Assembly: GCA_020310875.1 (NCBI GenBank)
Contig: CM035406.1
Span: forward strand, 85,564,664 to 85,628,663
Length of the DNA stretch: 64,000 nucleotides
Reading direction: 5' to 3'
Source of the DNA: Ceratopteris richardii
Lineage: Eukaryota > Streptophyta > Polypodiopsida > Polypodiales > Pteridaceae
The position numbers and the translations under genes are program-made. This document shows positions 20,201 to 30,014 of this stretch, piece by piece (position 1 is the first letter of the stretch; every line of letters starts with the position of its first letter). Under the pieces are notes generated by a model, which had not been told where the DNA came from, searched no databases, and was given only the letters and a program-made list of their open reading frames with translations.

Positions 20201-22380
20201 ATTTAAATGCATTTCCTTATGAAATCTTCCATCGAATCAAGCTTCACCCAAAAGATGCTTGCTCATAGGTTAGCATTGCCTAGTCTATTGAGAAACAATG
20301 TTGTTTGCTTCTCATTAGAAGGGATTGATGACTATGTTCCATGCAATGTCTAAATCCTTCTGCCATTTTCCTCATTGACTTAGCAAGGCTTTGCATGAAA
20401 TATAGAATCTCTTTGAGAGTATCATGCTTAATGTTAATAGGCGTTTATTTGTGGATGAATGCTTGCAAGCAGTCAACAATGCTTCTGAACTTTCTAATAG
20501 TCCAAGAGATAAGCATTCAATGAAAGAATATGAATAAGTCAACCAATTTCAAAAGACATCACAAGAAGAAAAAAATGGATAAAGAAGTTCACATAGTGGT
20601 AGACCTACAAGCGGATGAGCAAGATCTTGATGAAATAGCAGCTCCAACACTACCCAAAATATGGGATGTGTAGTTTCCAAAAAATGTTTGCATTAAAACA
20701 CATAACTTGCATGTTCTAAATATTTGAAAAAACATTCTATTTTGGGAATCAAAAGTGCTCAATAATTTGCTAAGAGCTTGCCACCTGGTATGAACTGACC
20801 AGAGAGCTTTTGCAAAGTTCTAATTGGAGTATATAGCTAAGTAAAGAAAGTTATTTTGATCAATTTAGCCATACCATACATCAAGAAATGATTGTAATAT
20901 ATTAGGGGGATCATCGAGATATTTAAGGATCTAGAAGATGTGTAGATATAGTCATATTCTATGATTCATATCTCAAGTTTAACTAAACCAAACGTGATAA
21001 AAATGTATAAGCAAGTAGTAGACACTTCAATCTAAGTAACCCAATTTCATGCATGCAAATGATTAAGCACACGCAGAAAAGCCAATTCCACAAGATCACT
21101 CTAATGATGAAGATGTAGCAAAAATTGTAGGCAGAGATGTACAAGAAACGTATCAAAATGTATATGCAAATAAGAATATGATACAAACGAAGTATAGAAG
21201 ACTACTCATACATGCACGGAGCTCAATGTATGTTCATTCATGTAGCTCAATGTCTCTTAGAATGGCTCTTGTAGGTCGTGACTAAAAGCATGTCTATTTA
21301 TACTCATATTTGAGTTCCAATTTGAATTTTCGCTCACCTAAAGCTGATCCTATTGAGTAATAAAATACTATGTTTTTGTAATAAAATACTATAGAATCAC
21401 TTTTTTTTTTAATTATCTATCACGTTTATGGAGATTTATTTCTAATAGAAGATTTGTGCTATTTTATTATATTCCTTATCGCTACAAAAATATAGAAATA
21501 CAATTCTTAATCGTTGTGTGCTATCCCCTACACGTCCATAGTGGGTGAAAGTGAGGGTAACAACGATGATGGAAAAGGTGACCATGCTCATTTATCAATC
21601 TCACTAGCTAGCAAGTCTGACTTAGTAGACTTGAATAGCCATCGATATTGGTGCGGAGATTTTCGGGCAATACTTGAGTCAACAAGGGAATCAACAATCC
21701 ACGTAGCATCTTGACTTCAACACCACTAATAGGAATGCTTTGGGTTTATGAGGTAGCTCTAGATGATCTGGTTGAGCTTTTCAAAGCTTTTTGATGTTTA
21801 CTTTGTTCACTTGCAGTTTTACTTGAGCCTCTTGGACTGGTTTGTGTGACTCTTCTTTTTCATGCTCACCAGAGTAGAACTAAAGGTGCTTAGAATCACA
21901 TGGTTATTCTATCGAGCTCCTTTTGAGTGGTAGGGATACTCATTGAGACAGTGAGGGTAGTTGTATTCAGTGGATGAGGAAGCTATTCTTTCTTTATTAT
22001 GTGCTATTGTATAGAGGATTGAGATGTGACCAAATGATTCATTGTGGACATTGTGCTTTGTGTACTTTACTCATTAGCATATCTTGTGGGTATTTAGAAC
22101 TAATATTGCTATTGTAGGGTTTGCTCATATTAATCTCTAGAATTCCTAGAGCATGCATGGGTTGTCTAGATCGTATCCGACAAGATGCTGTTAGCGGATT
22201 GTAGGCTTGGTCTACTAAAAGATATTGTAGAACATAAGGATTTGAATTCGATGGTTCTAAGTCTTGCTTCAAATACCCTACTTGCTTGGTCCCCAAGGCA
22301 GGTAGTGCAATAGATCTAGGAACACTTAAGCCTCTCCTACAAGGATTTCGAGATACATATTCACTAGGAAATTCCTCTAG
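16720..22380 (+). repeat. Tandem array of about 2.3-2.4 kb arm-plus-copia units
   Basis: Anchor ACTATAGAATCAC or its close variant recurs near 16730, 18990 and 21390. Each is followed by right-arm sequence (CATGTTTATGGAGATTC, AACAAGGGATTCAACAATC), a link ending TATTTAGAAATAATATT, then the copia gag-position region and part of the LTR-like region (17590-18960, 19850-21350, 22240-22380). The first unit has lost the middle of the gag-position region, replaced by arm sequence (17880-18170). No intact gene. Confidence 0.78.
19860..20540 (-). pseudogene. copia gag-position region inside the tandem array
   Basis: Same minus-strand family as 27211-27465. Here stops break the frame around 20250-20520. 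Flanked by the arm on the left and by the LTR-like region on the right. Confidence 0.5.
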
Positions 22381-23147
22381 AGAATTTGAGCCATACAAGG
22401 CTTTCCTTGACTTTCATACATATTCTAGATATGATTGATCCTCAAAGCAAGAGGGTTGAGCCAAATACACCTCCTCTAAACTCCAACCATTTAGAAAAAT
22501 AATTTTGACATCCATTTGATAGATATTCCAAATCTTGGAAGATGCTACACTCATAAGTACTCTAAATGTGGGCATTCTCGCCATAGCTGACAATGTCTCT
22601 TTATAGTGAAGGCATTGGATTTGTGAAAATCCCTTTGCTACAAGCCTTGCTTTGTACTTATTAATTGAGCCATCAAAATTCTTCTTTTCCTTGTAGATCC
22701 ACCTTGAGCCAATGACCTTCATAGATGATTCCTTGGAAACCAATTCCCAAGACTCATTTTCTTGTTGAGATTCTATTTCTTTTTCCATGACATCTCTCCA
22801 TTCTGACTTCTTCATATGTAGATCGTTCTTCTCATTTTTCATGTGCTATGTAAATAGAACTCTTAGTGGCCAAAGAAGTTTCATAACCATACCTTTGTGG
22901 CTTCCTTTTTTCTCTAGTCGACCTTCTTATAATTTGTTGAGACGATTTTGCCACATCTCTCATCTCCTGCAATTTGGCTTTGCCTTTGGAGCTCCAAGAG
23001 TTAATTTCTCTTCTTAGAGTCTTGTGGTCATCTTGAAAATCACTTGATGCTTGAAGTGTAAGCTCATTCTCTTTTGACAATGTTGTAAAGACTTCCTCTA
23101 GATCATAAGGAAGTTTGATTCTCCTACAATCATCTTCAAACCAAGGA
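22240..23147 (-). pseudogene. copia RT N-terminus and integrase-RT linker (minus strand)
   Basis: At 22414-22842 the minus strand encodes the start of reverse transcriptase: WRDVMEKEIESQQENESW, then KARLVAKGFSQIQ and MDVKIIFLNGW, a textbook copia RT entry. At 22843-23147 it reads the Arg/Ser-rich linker (RRSTREKRKPQRY). At 22240-22398 a Ser/Pro/Tyr-rich frame belongs to the gag-position region, so an internal deletion joins the two. It meets the gene block at AAGGATTAAGG near 23147. Confidence 0.82.
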
Positions 23148-23586
23148 TTAAGGATAATGGAAAACAATACGGATGAAGAAGATCGCATAGTGGTTGACTG
23201 AAGAGAGGATGAGGATTGTACTCTAGTAACATCTAAAAGATTGTCCAATAATAATGAATCTTGTATGAAACTCAAGAATAGGAATCAATATCATATAAAT
23301 GAAAGTTCAGTCAAACTTTCATAGTGGACACCTCTTGTGCCATAAGTTCAAGTCCAAGTAGAATCTATATGTTTGGGTTTGGGCTTGGAAAATGGCTAGG
23401 TATACTCTAGCACATCTTTATGGATGACAATTATTTGTTTGTGAGGGAAACAATTAGCTTGCTGATGCTTTTCGCGTACCGTATATGCATGTCCAGAGCT
23501 ATCAACTATAACTCAGAAGATGGTTGAATCAATTAACTTGAATCAATGGTTGAATCCTTCGTCCAAGGAACACCTATTTTAGGTTC

Positions 23587-23596
23587 TATATATAAT
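23587..23596 (+). promoter_or_regulatory. TATA-box candidate of the small gene, copy 2
   Basis: TATATATAAT, about 158 bp upstream of the ATG. It belongs to the leader block shared with copies 1 and 4. Confidence 0.5.
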
Positions 23597-23687
23597 ATTT
23601 CTACTTCAAATGTAAAATTGTTGTTACGCAAGGGGAGTCAAGACTTGTCGAGTTCTTCTGAGCCGACGGACCTATAAGATCTTATTT

Positions 23688-23766
23688 ATGCTTCGAGATT
23701 CTATGTAGAATGGTTGTCCTTCGCGTCAGCTACGTCTTTAGCTCATGTCTGCAGAAAGGAAAATGA
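23688..23766 (+). promoter_or_regulatory. Two upstream ORFs in the leader, copy 2
   Basis: uORF1 (23688-23708, six codons plus TAG, last sense codon ATG). uORF2 (23710-23766, 18 codons plus TGA) overlaps the main start at 23745 in another frame. The arrangement equals copy 1. Confidence 0.4.
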
Positions 23767-24098
23767 TTTCCCTCACATCTGGTGCTGCCCTCACTTTGGT
23801 GCTGCTTCTTCTAACCACTGGTGAGTTTCGTTCCTCTGTTTGGCAACCTTGACACTCTCTCTCTCTCTCTGCGTCAGTTTTCGACGATTCTCTCTCTCTT
23901 TCTCTCTCTCACACACACAGTGTGTGCGTTAGTTTTCGACGATTCTCTCTCTCTCTCTATCTCTCTCTCTCTCACACACACACAGTGTGTGCGTCAGTTT
24001 TCGACGTTTCTCTCGCTCTCTTATAGTGTCTGCGTTAGTTCTCGAAAACACACACACACTCTCTCTCTCTCATAGTGTATGCGTTAGTTCTGGAACCT

Positions 24099-24130
<32 letters not shown>

Positions 24131-24580
24131 CCTCTCTCTCTCTCTCTCGCTCGATCTTCCACTTCCTCTGCCTGCGTCATCCCTTCCTTTTCCTTTCTGT
24201 GCTTTCATTACTCTTCATTAATTATATGATCTCGTCTGGCGTCCGCGCTTACGGAAATCAGAAAAGTGCATGCAGGAACTGTTTTTGGAGCGCGCTCTTT
24301 GCCCGACGCCCAGCAGCAACTTGGCGATGCAAGAAATAATGTCCAAGAAACTGTAGACGTCGTGAACAACCCTCGTGGATCGACAAGGATTCAGAATGGA
24401 GATGAAGAACGGAATGTTCTCCCTGGTCAGTTAAATCTTGCACCGCGGATTCCCATCCCACCATCTGCTCCTCGTAACGTCTGTGTGCCTCCGTCGCGCC
24501 CCTCTCACGGCACGTCTGATGATCCATCTCCTGGCTTTGTTGATCACAGGAGACATCATCCGCCCATCATCTCTAACTGA
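23745..24580 (+). CDS. Putative secreted signalling-peptide precursor, copy 2 (open, spliced, 126 aa)
   Basis: Exon 1 is 23745-23820, the intron 23821-24275 (GTGAGT...GCAG), exon 2 24276-24580; 381 nt, no internal stop. Residues 1-25 are signal-peptide-like: Lys/Arg at 5-6, then a Leu-rich core (LTLVLLLLTTG), with small residues near 28-31 for cleavage. Residues 32-80 are polar and Asn/Gln/Glu-rich. Motif remnants are IPIPPSAP at 84-91 and VPPSRPS at 96-102; the tail is His/Pro-rich, ending PPIISN. Compared with copy 1, a deletion fused motif 1 to motif 3 in frame and removed motif 2 with its DY. The core resembles IDA/IDL (VPPSGPS) and PIP (SGPS) peptides, but the C-terminal RHN or GxGH is missing. 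Donor, TATA box and frame are intact, so it may be expressed; Arg in place of Gly in motif 3 may impair it. Splicing is inferred. Confidence 0.55.
23857..24160 (+). repeat. (CT)n microsatellite tract in the intron, copy 2
   Basis: Longest version of the tract among the four copies; CT runs with CACACACA and TTTTCGACGATTCTC spacers. Confidence 0.88.
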
Positions 24581-25339
24581 TCGCCTTGCCGTTTCTTCTG
24601 TTGCTGCTGTTGTAGTTTGTCTTCGGCACACAATTACGTCTTCTTAGATGACACGCCTTTTCGTAACATTTAGTTAGCTACTTGAGAGTCGGGTATGGAA
24701 TTCAAGCTGTACTTGAGACTCTGATATGAAACATTGATGTAGTTACATTTTGGAAATTAATTTTTCAAAATGCTCCATTTCTCAAATATATTTGTTGGTC
24801 TAAACTCAGCAGGATGATTAGTCTGTCGTCTGTGTGACTCTTTCTAACATTATCTTTGCAGCAGGCATTGTTTCCTGGTGTTCTATTTTTATGTATGAGA
24901 CGAATGCCCATTTTGTTTCTTCTCTTTATTTGTACTGCAAGGTTCAGTTTAGGCCCTCAACTATAATGCCTGACACTCAGATTTTGGAGTCTATTTAAGT
25001 GTCAGCGTCGATTATTTTGGAGTATGTTAGCAATCTGTGAACTGCTCATTGGAATGTAAGTGTCCTAACTTCTCACATGTATAGTTCATTTCTCTCTGTA
25101 TCATTCAAATTCACATCTTCCTTTTCATGCTCGGCCTCCATCTTGTTGACGCCATTGTCTTTTATGAGTTGGAGTTCCTACCTCCATTCACATGTCCAAC
25201 AATGGGGGGCATCTATGATTTTGAAAAATTCCCATACAACATAAGCTAGTGTACCCTTGTCATGTGACAGAAACCATGCAGCTCTTCCTCGAAGCATAAA
25301 AGCAAACTCTAGTTATTAACAAAGCTTCATGATACTTCT
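24581..25339 (+). other. 3' region of the small gene, copy 2
   Basis: Includes the segment missing from copy 1 (about 24750-24880, with AAATGCTCCATTTCTC). No separate gene recognised. Confidence 0.5.
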
Positions 25340-26078
25340 TCCACCATGGAGACATACAAATATGTTTTGTGTATTGCTTTCATAGGTGGAGGAATAGAAA
25401 ATGAAAATGGGTTATGAGATGAAATATTGTACATTATTGTGAATCTACCACCATCGTGGATATATTCTCCATAGAAATTGGAAAGTTCATGCTGCATATT
25501 TAAGTGCAGAGATTTGTAGAAAGTTCGTGGACATCATGTTGAATACTATTTCTGTTTTTGTAATAAACTATTATAGAATCACTTTTGTTTTATTGTCTCT
25601 CATGTTTATGGAGATTCATTTTTAATAGAGGATTTGCGCTATTTTATTTTAAAGAATTATAGAGATACAATTCTTAATCGTTGTGCTCTGTCCTCTACAC
25701 GTCCATAGTAGGTCGATTTTAGGTGAAAGTGAAGGTCACAAGGACGATGGAAAAGGTGCCATGTCCATTTATCTTGCTCACTAGCTCACAAGTCTCACTT
25801 AGTAGGCTTGAATAGCCATCGATATTGGTGCGAAGATTTTTGGGCAATCCTCGAGTCAGCAAGGGATTCAACAATCAGCATAGCATCCTGACTTCAACAC
25901 CACTGATAGAAATGCTTCAGGTTTATCAGGTGGCTCCAGATGAGCTGGTTAGGCTTTTCAAAGCTTGTCTTATATGTTTACTTGAGTCACGTCCCTTTTT
26001 ACTTGAGCCTCTAGGATTGGTTTGTGTCACTGTTCTTTTTCATGCTCACCACAGTAGAAGTAGAGGTGCTTAGACTCA
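25340..26078 (+). repeat. Right arm of the gene block, copy 2
   Basis: Close match to 16490-17230. It ends abruptly at 26078, where minus-strand copia linker sequence starts (TGTTTTGGCTTTGCC). Confidence 0.7.
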
Positions 26079-26690
26079 CATGTTTTGGCTTTGCCTTTAG
26101 AGGTCCAAGAGTTAATTTCTCTTCTTGGAGTCTTGTGGTCATCTTAAAAATCACTTGATGCTTCAAGTGTAAGCTCATTCTCTTTTCACAATGTTGTAAA
26201 GTCTTCCTCTAGATCATAAGGAAGTTTGATTTTCCTACAATCATCTTCAAACCAAGAGTTGTTTTCATCAAACACATCTCTACTTACAATAAAACCTTTA
26301 TTTATTGGGTTTTATAACCTAAAACATTTTCTATTAAATTCATAGCCAAAGCATATACATTTGTTTGCATTTGGATCTGGTTTGCCTGTGATTCGTTAAG
26401 GTATATGTACATTTTCTCTTAACCCAAAGATCCTGAAATGGTCAAGGCTAGGTCTTCTTCCAATCCATGCTTCATATGGTTTAATCCCATCTAATGTTTT
26501 TGATGAGATTTTATTGATTGGATAGGGGCCGTGGATACAACCTCTGCCCCTCTGCCCATAAGTAATTCAGAAACTTCTTCTCATTTAGCATTGACGTTTC
26601 AGCCTCTACTATGGTTCTACTTCTTTGCTTTGCTACTCCATTTGGCTCTAGGGTATATGTGGTTCTATTTATAGATAATATTGCTATTGT
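26079..26690 (-). pseudogene. copia integrase end and linker (minus strand), unit A
   Basis: The minus strand gives a copia integrase tail in pieces (NGVA, RTIVE, then SMLN and NYLWAEG-like residues at about 26540-26660) and the acidic linker (about 26080-26280). Multiple stops. Confidence 0.75.
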
Positions 26691-27480
26691 AGCATTTGCC
26701 TCATATTGATCTCTACAATTCGTTGACCATGCATGGGTTGTCTAGATTGTATTCCATGAGATGCTCTCAGCGGATTGTAGGCTTGTTCTACAAAAAGAGA
26801 TTGTGGAACATAAGGATTTGATTTTGATGGGTCTACATGTTGCTCCAAATACACTTGCTGAGTCAATACGGAAGGTAGTGCAACAAAGCTAGGAACACTT
26901 AAGCCTCTCCTATAAAGATTTGGAGATACATATTCACTAGGAAATTCCTCTAGAGAAGTTGAAGGAGGTGATGCTTGTTGATAGTTCCAATATATTCAAT
27001 CACCTCTTCAAACATTTGAAGCATTTGTTTTTATGAGTTATAGGTGTTAACAATCATGTCTCCATGTTCGTCTTGAAGTGGGTGTCCTAATGTGGATCAT
27101 GGTTGTGGCTTCTACTTATCTTTGGGTTTCACTCGAGTCCTCTCATCTATTCAAATGCATTTCCTTATGGATTCTGCCATTGAATGAAGCTTCATGCAAA
27201 AGATGCTTGCTCATAGGTTGGGATTGTCTAGTCTATTGAGAAAAAATGTTGTTTGCTTCTCATTAGAAGGGATTTGACGACTATCTTCCATGCAATGGCT
27301 AAATCCTTCCTCTATTTTGCTCATTGAGTTACTAACGCTTTGCATCAAATGTAGAATGTCTTTGAGAGTATCATGCTTAATGTTAGTGGGCATATATTCA
27401 TCGGAGAATGTTTGCAAGAGGTCAACAATGGTTCTGAACTTTCTTGTAGTGCAAGACATAAGCATTCAATGAAAGAATAT
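26691..27480 (-). pseudogene. copia gag-position region, unit A, best preserved
   Basis: Open minus-strand frame 27211-27465 (84 aa), starting with an ATG (MLMSCTTRKFRTIVDLL), helix-rich by composition and without Cys knuckles. A second short frame at 26684-26866 (Tyr/Pro/Gln-rich) leads into the integrase end. Stops separate them. The product is not identified; position is that of gag. Confidence 0.5.
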
Positions 27481-28532
27481 GAAGGAGTCAGCCAATCTCA
27501 AAAGAACTCACAAGAAGAAAAAAATAGATAAAGAAGTTCACATAGTGGTAGACTTACAAGAGGATGAGGAAGACCTAGATGAAATAAAAGCTCCAAGAGT
27601 GCCCAAAATAAGGGATGTGAAGTTTCCAACAAAAGTTTGCATCAAGACCAATTAGTTGCATGGACTAAAAATATGAAGAAACCTTCTATTTTGGGAATCA
27701 AAAGTGCTCAATAATTTGCTTAGAGCTCACAACCTGGTATGAATTCACTAGAGAACTTTTGCAAAAATCTATTTGGAGTGTATATCTAACTAAGGAAAGT
27801 TATTGTGATCAATTTAGCCATACCATACATCAAGAAATGATTCTAATATCTCAAGCTGGGTAATCCCGATATTTTAGGATCTAGAAGAAGTGCAGACAAA
27901 GTCACCTTTTATGATTCATATCTCAAGTTCAACTAAACCAATTGTGATGAAAATTTATAAGAAACTAGTAGAAACCTCAATCTAACTAGCCCAATTTTGT
28001 GCATAGCAAATGCTTGAGTAGGCATAGAGGAATCGATTCCTCAAGATCACCATAATGATGAAGATGTAGTAAAAAATAGTAGAGAGAGATGTACTTGAAG
28101 AAACATATCGAAATGTATATGATAATGAGAACCTGATACAAGCGAAGTGTAGTAGACTACTCATACATGTGGTGAGCTCAATGTATGCTCATTGATGTAT
28201 CTCAATGTCTCTTAGAATGGCTCTCCTAGGCCACGACTAAAAGCATGTCTATCTATACTCATATTTGAGTTCCAATTTGATTTTTAGCGTACCTAAAAGT
28301 GACACTATACTTTATGGATGATTTGAATTGATTCCTCTTATCACATGAGTCATGGGTTAAGCTCGCTTAATTCATGAGATTATTTATTCTCTTGGCTTTT
28401 ATAATTATTCAAAGTAACTATGCCCAAAATTGCTAGCATAGTTTCATAAGTAGTTCTTTCTTGTGAGGAAATGAAATGATGTGTAGCCCTGAATAAATAG
28501 CCAAGCACTTAGGCTTGCTGAGTGTATCAACA
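27481..28532 (-). repeat. copia LTR-like region (minus strand), unit A
   Basis: Minus-strand TGTTGATACAC starts at 28532 after a GAGGGAGAGC purine tract. Close to 9561-10577 throughout. Inner boundary uncertain. Confidence 0.6.
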
Positions 28533-29600
28533 GCTCTCCCTCAAGCCTAAGATGCTTGAGTCTTCATACCTTCATGATTCAATGTAGTCCAATCATTGAT
28601 TTGAAAATATTTAATTTGCTTCCATCCATAGTCTTTGTCATCATATCTGCACATTGTTGCTGTATAGATATATATAAGCATTGTATTCTAAGTAAGCTTT
28701 GATAGCTAGTTAAATCCTGAATGAGTTCACCTTCATGAGCACTTAATTTTTAATTTACCTTAAGGGTGTATTTGCAATATTTGTATTTTCCATCTTGATC
28801 TTGGTAAGCATATCTCCAATGTACTCTCTATGGGTTAAGAAGATACTTTTTTCTATATATACCCATTCCAAACCTAGGAAGTATGTGAGTATGCCATGAT
28901 CATTGATCTCCCACTTTTCATTCATTTGAGCTTTGATCTTCCTGATTCCATCTACATTACTTCTTGTAATGATTTTATCATCCACATATACATAGAGGTG
29001 TATGACCTTTGATTGATTGCTCTTGATGAAGATGGAAGGATATTCCTTGCTTACCATAAAGCCTTTCTCCTGCAAGTATGTGCCAAGTTTACGATTCCAA
29101 GTTCTAGGAGCTTGCTTAAAGCCATACAAGGCTTTCCTTGACTTGCATACATATTCAGGATAGGATTGATCTTATAAATGAGAAGGTTAAGCATAATACA
29201 TCTCCTCTGAAATCCAACCATTTAGAAATGCATTTTTAACATCCATTTGATAGATATTCCAATTCTTGCAAGATGCTACACCTATAAGTACTCTAACTAT
29301 GGGCATTTCCACCATAGAGGAGAATGTCTCTTCATACTGAATGCCTTGGGTTTGTGGAGATCCCTTGGCTACAAGCCTTGCTTTGTGCCTCTTAATTGAG
29401 CCATCAAAATTCTTCTTTTCCTTGTAGATCCACCTTGTGCCAATGACCTTCTACTATGGTTCTATTTCTTCTCTTTGCTACTCCATTTTGCTCTAGGGTA
29501 TACCTCGTTGTATTTAGAAATAATATTTCTATTGTAGGGTTTGCCTCATAGATCTCTACAATTCCTTGAGCATGCATAGGTTGTCTAGATCGTATCCGAT
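28533..29600 (-). pseudogene. copia reverse transcriptase and integrase end (minus strand), unit A
   Basis: The minus-strand frame 28755-29129 (124 aa) carries YGFKQAPRTWNR, the YVDDK catalytic block and ILTYFLGLEW, typical for copia RT. The integrase tail (YTLEQNGVAKRRNRTIVEG) lies at about 29430-29530. RNase H is deleted: the joint at about 28683 (GCATTGTATTCTAAGTAAGC) skips about 550 bp present in the other copies. Confidence 0.87.
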
Positions 29601-29995
29601 GAGATGCTCTTACTGGATTGTGTTGTGGATTCTCCTTATTTTTGGGTTTCACTCAAGTCTTCTTATCTATTTAAATGCATTTCCTTATGGAATCTACCAA
29701 TGAATGAAGCTTCATGCAAAAGATGCTTGATCATAGGTTGGCATTGCCTAGTCTATTGAGAGTTGTTTGCTTCTCATTAGAAGAGATTTGACGACTATGT
29801 TTCATGCAATGTCTAAATCCTTCTCCTATTTCACTCATTGAATTAGCAAGGCTTTGCATGAAATGTACAATCTCTTTGAGAGTATCATGCTCAATGTTAG
29901 TGGGCATATATTCATTGGTGAATGCTCGCAAAAGGTCAACAATGCTTCTGAACTTTCTAGTAGTGCAAGATATAACCATTCAATGAAAGAATATG
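29601..29995 (-). pseudogene. copia gag-position region, shortened, unit A
   Basis: The 82-residue minus-strand frame 29731-29979 is nearly identical to 12622-12870. The part between it and integrase is deleted (joint near 29618). It ends at the head-to-head contact with the plus-strand copia. Confidence 0.5.
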
Positions 29996-30014
29996 AAGGA
30001 ATCAACCAATCTAA

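Noticed and set aside
23650-23823. Alternative frame through exon 1 (Cys/His-containing, ending SSNHW)
   Set aside because: Ends at a TGA spanning the donor and cannot be spliced into exon 2 without a stop at the alternative acceptor (AAATCAG); the signal-peptide frame fits the GCAG acceptor.
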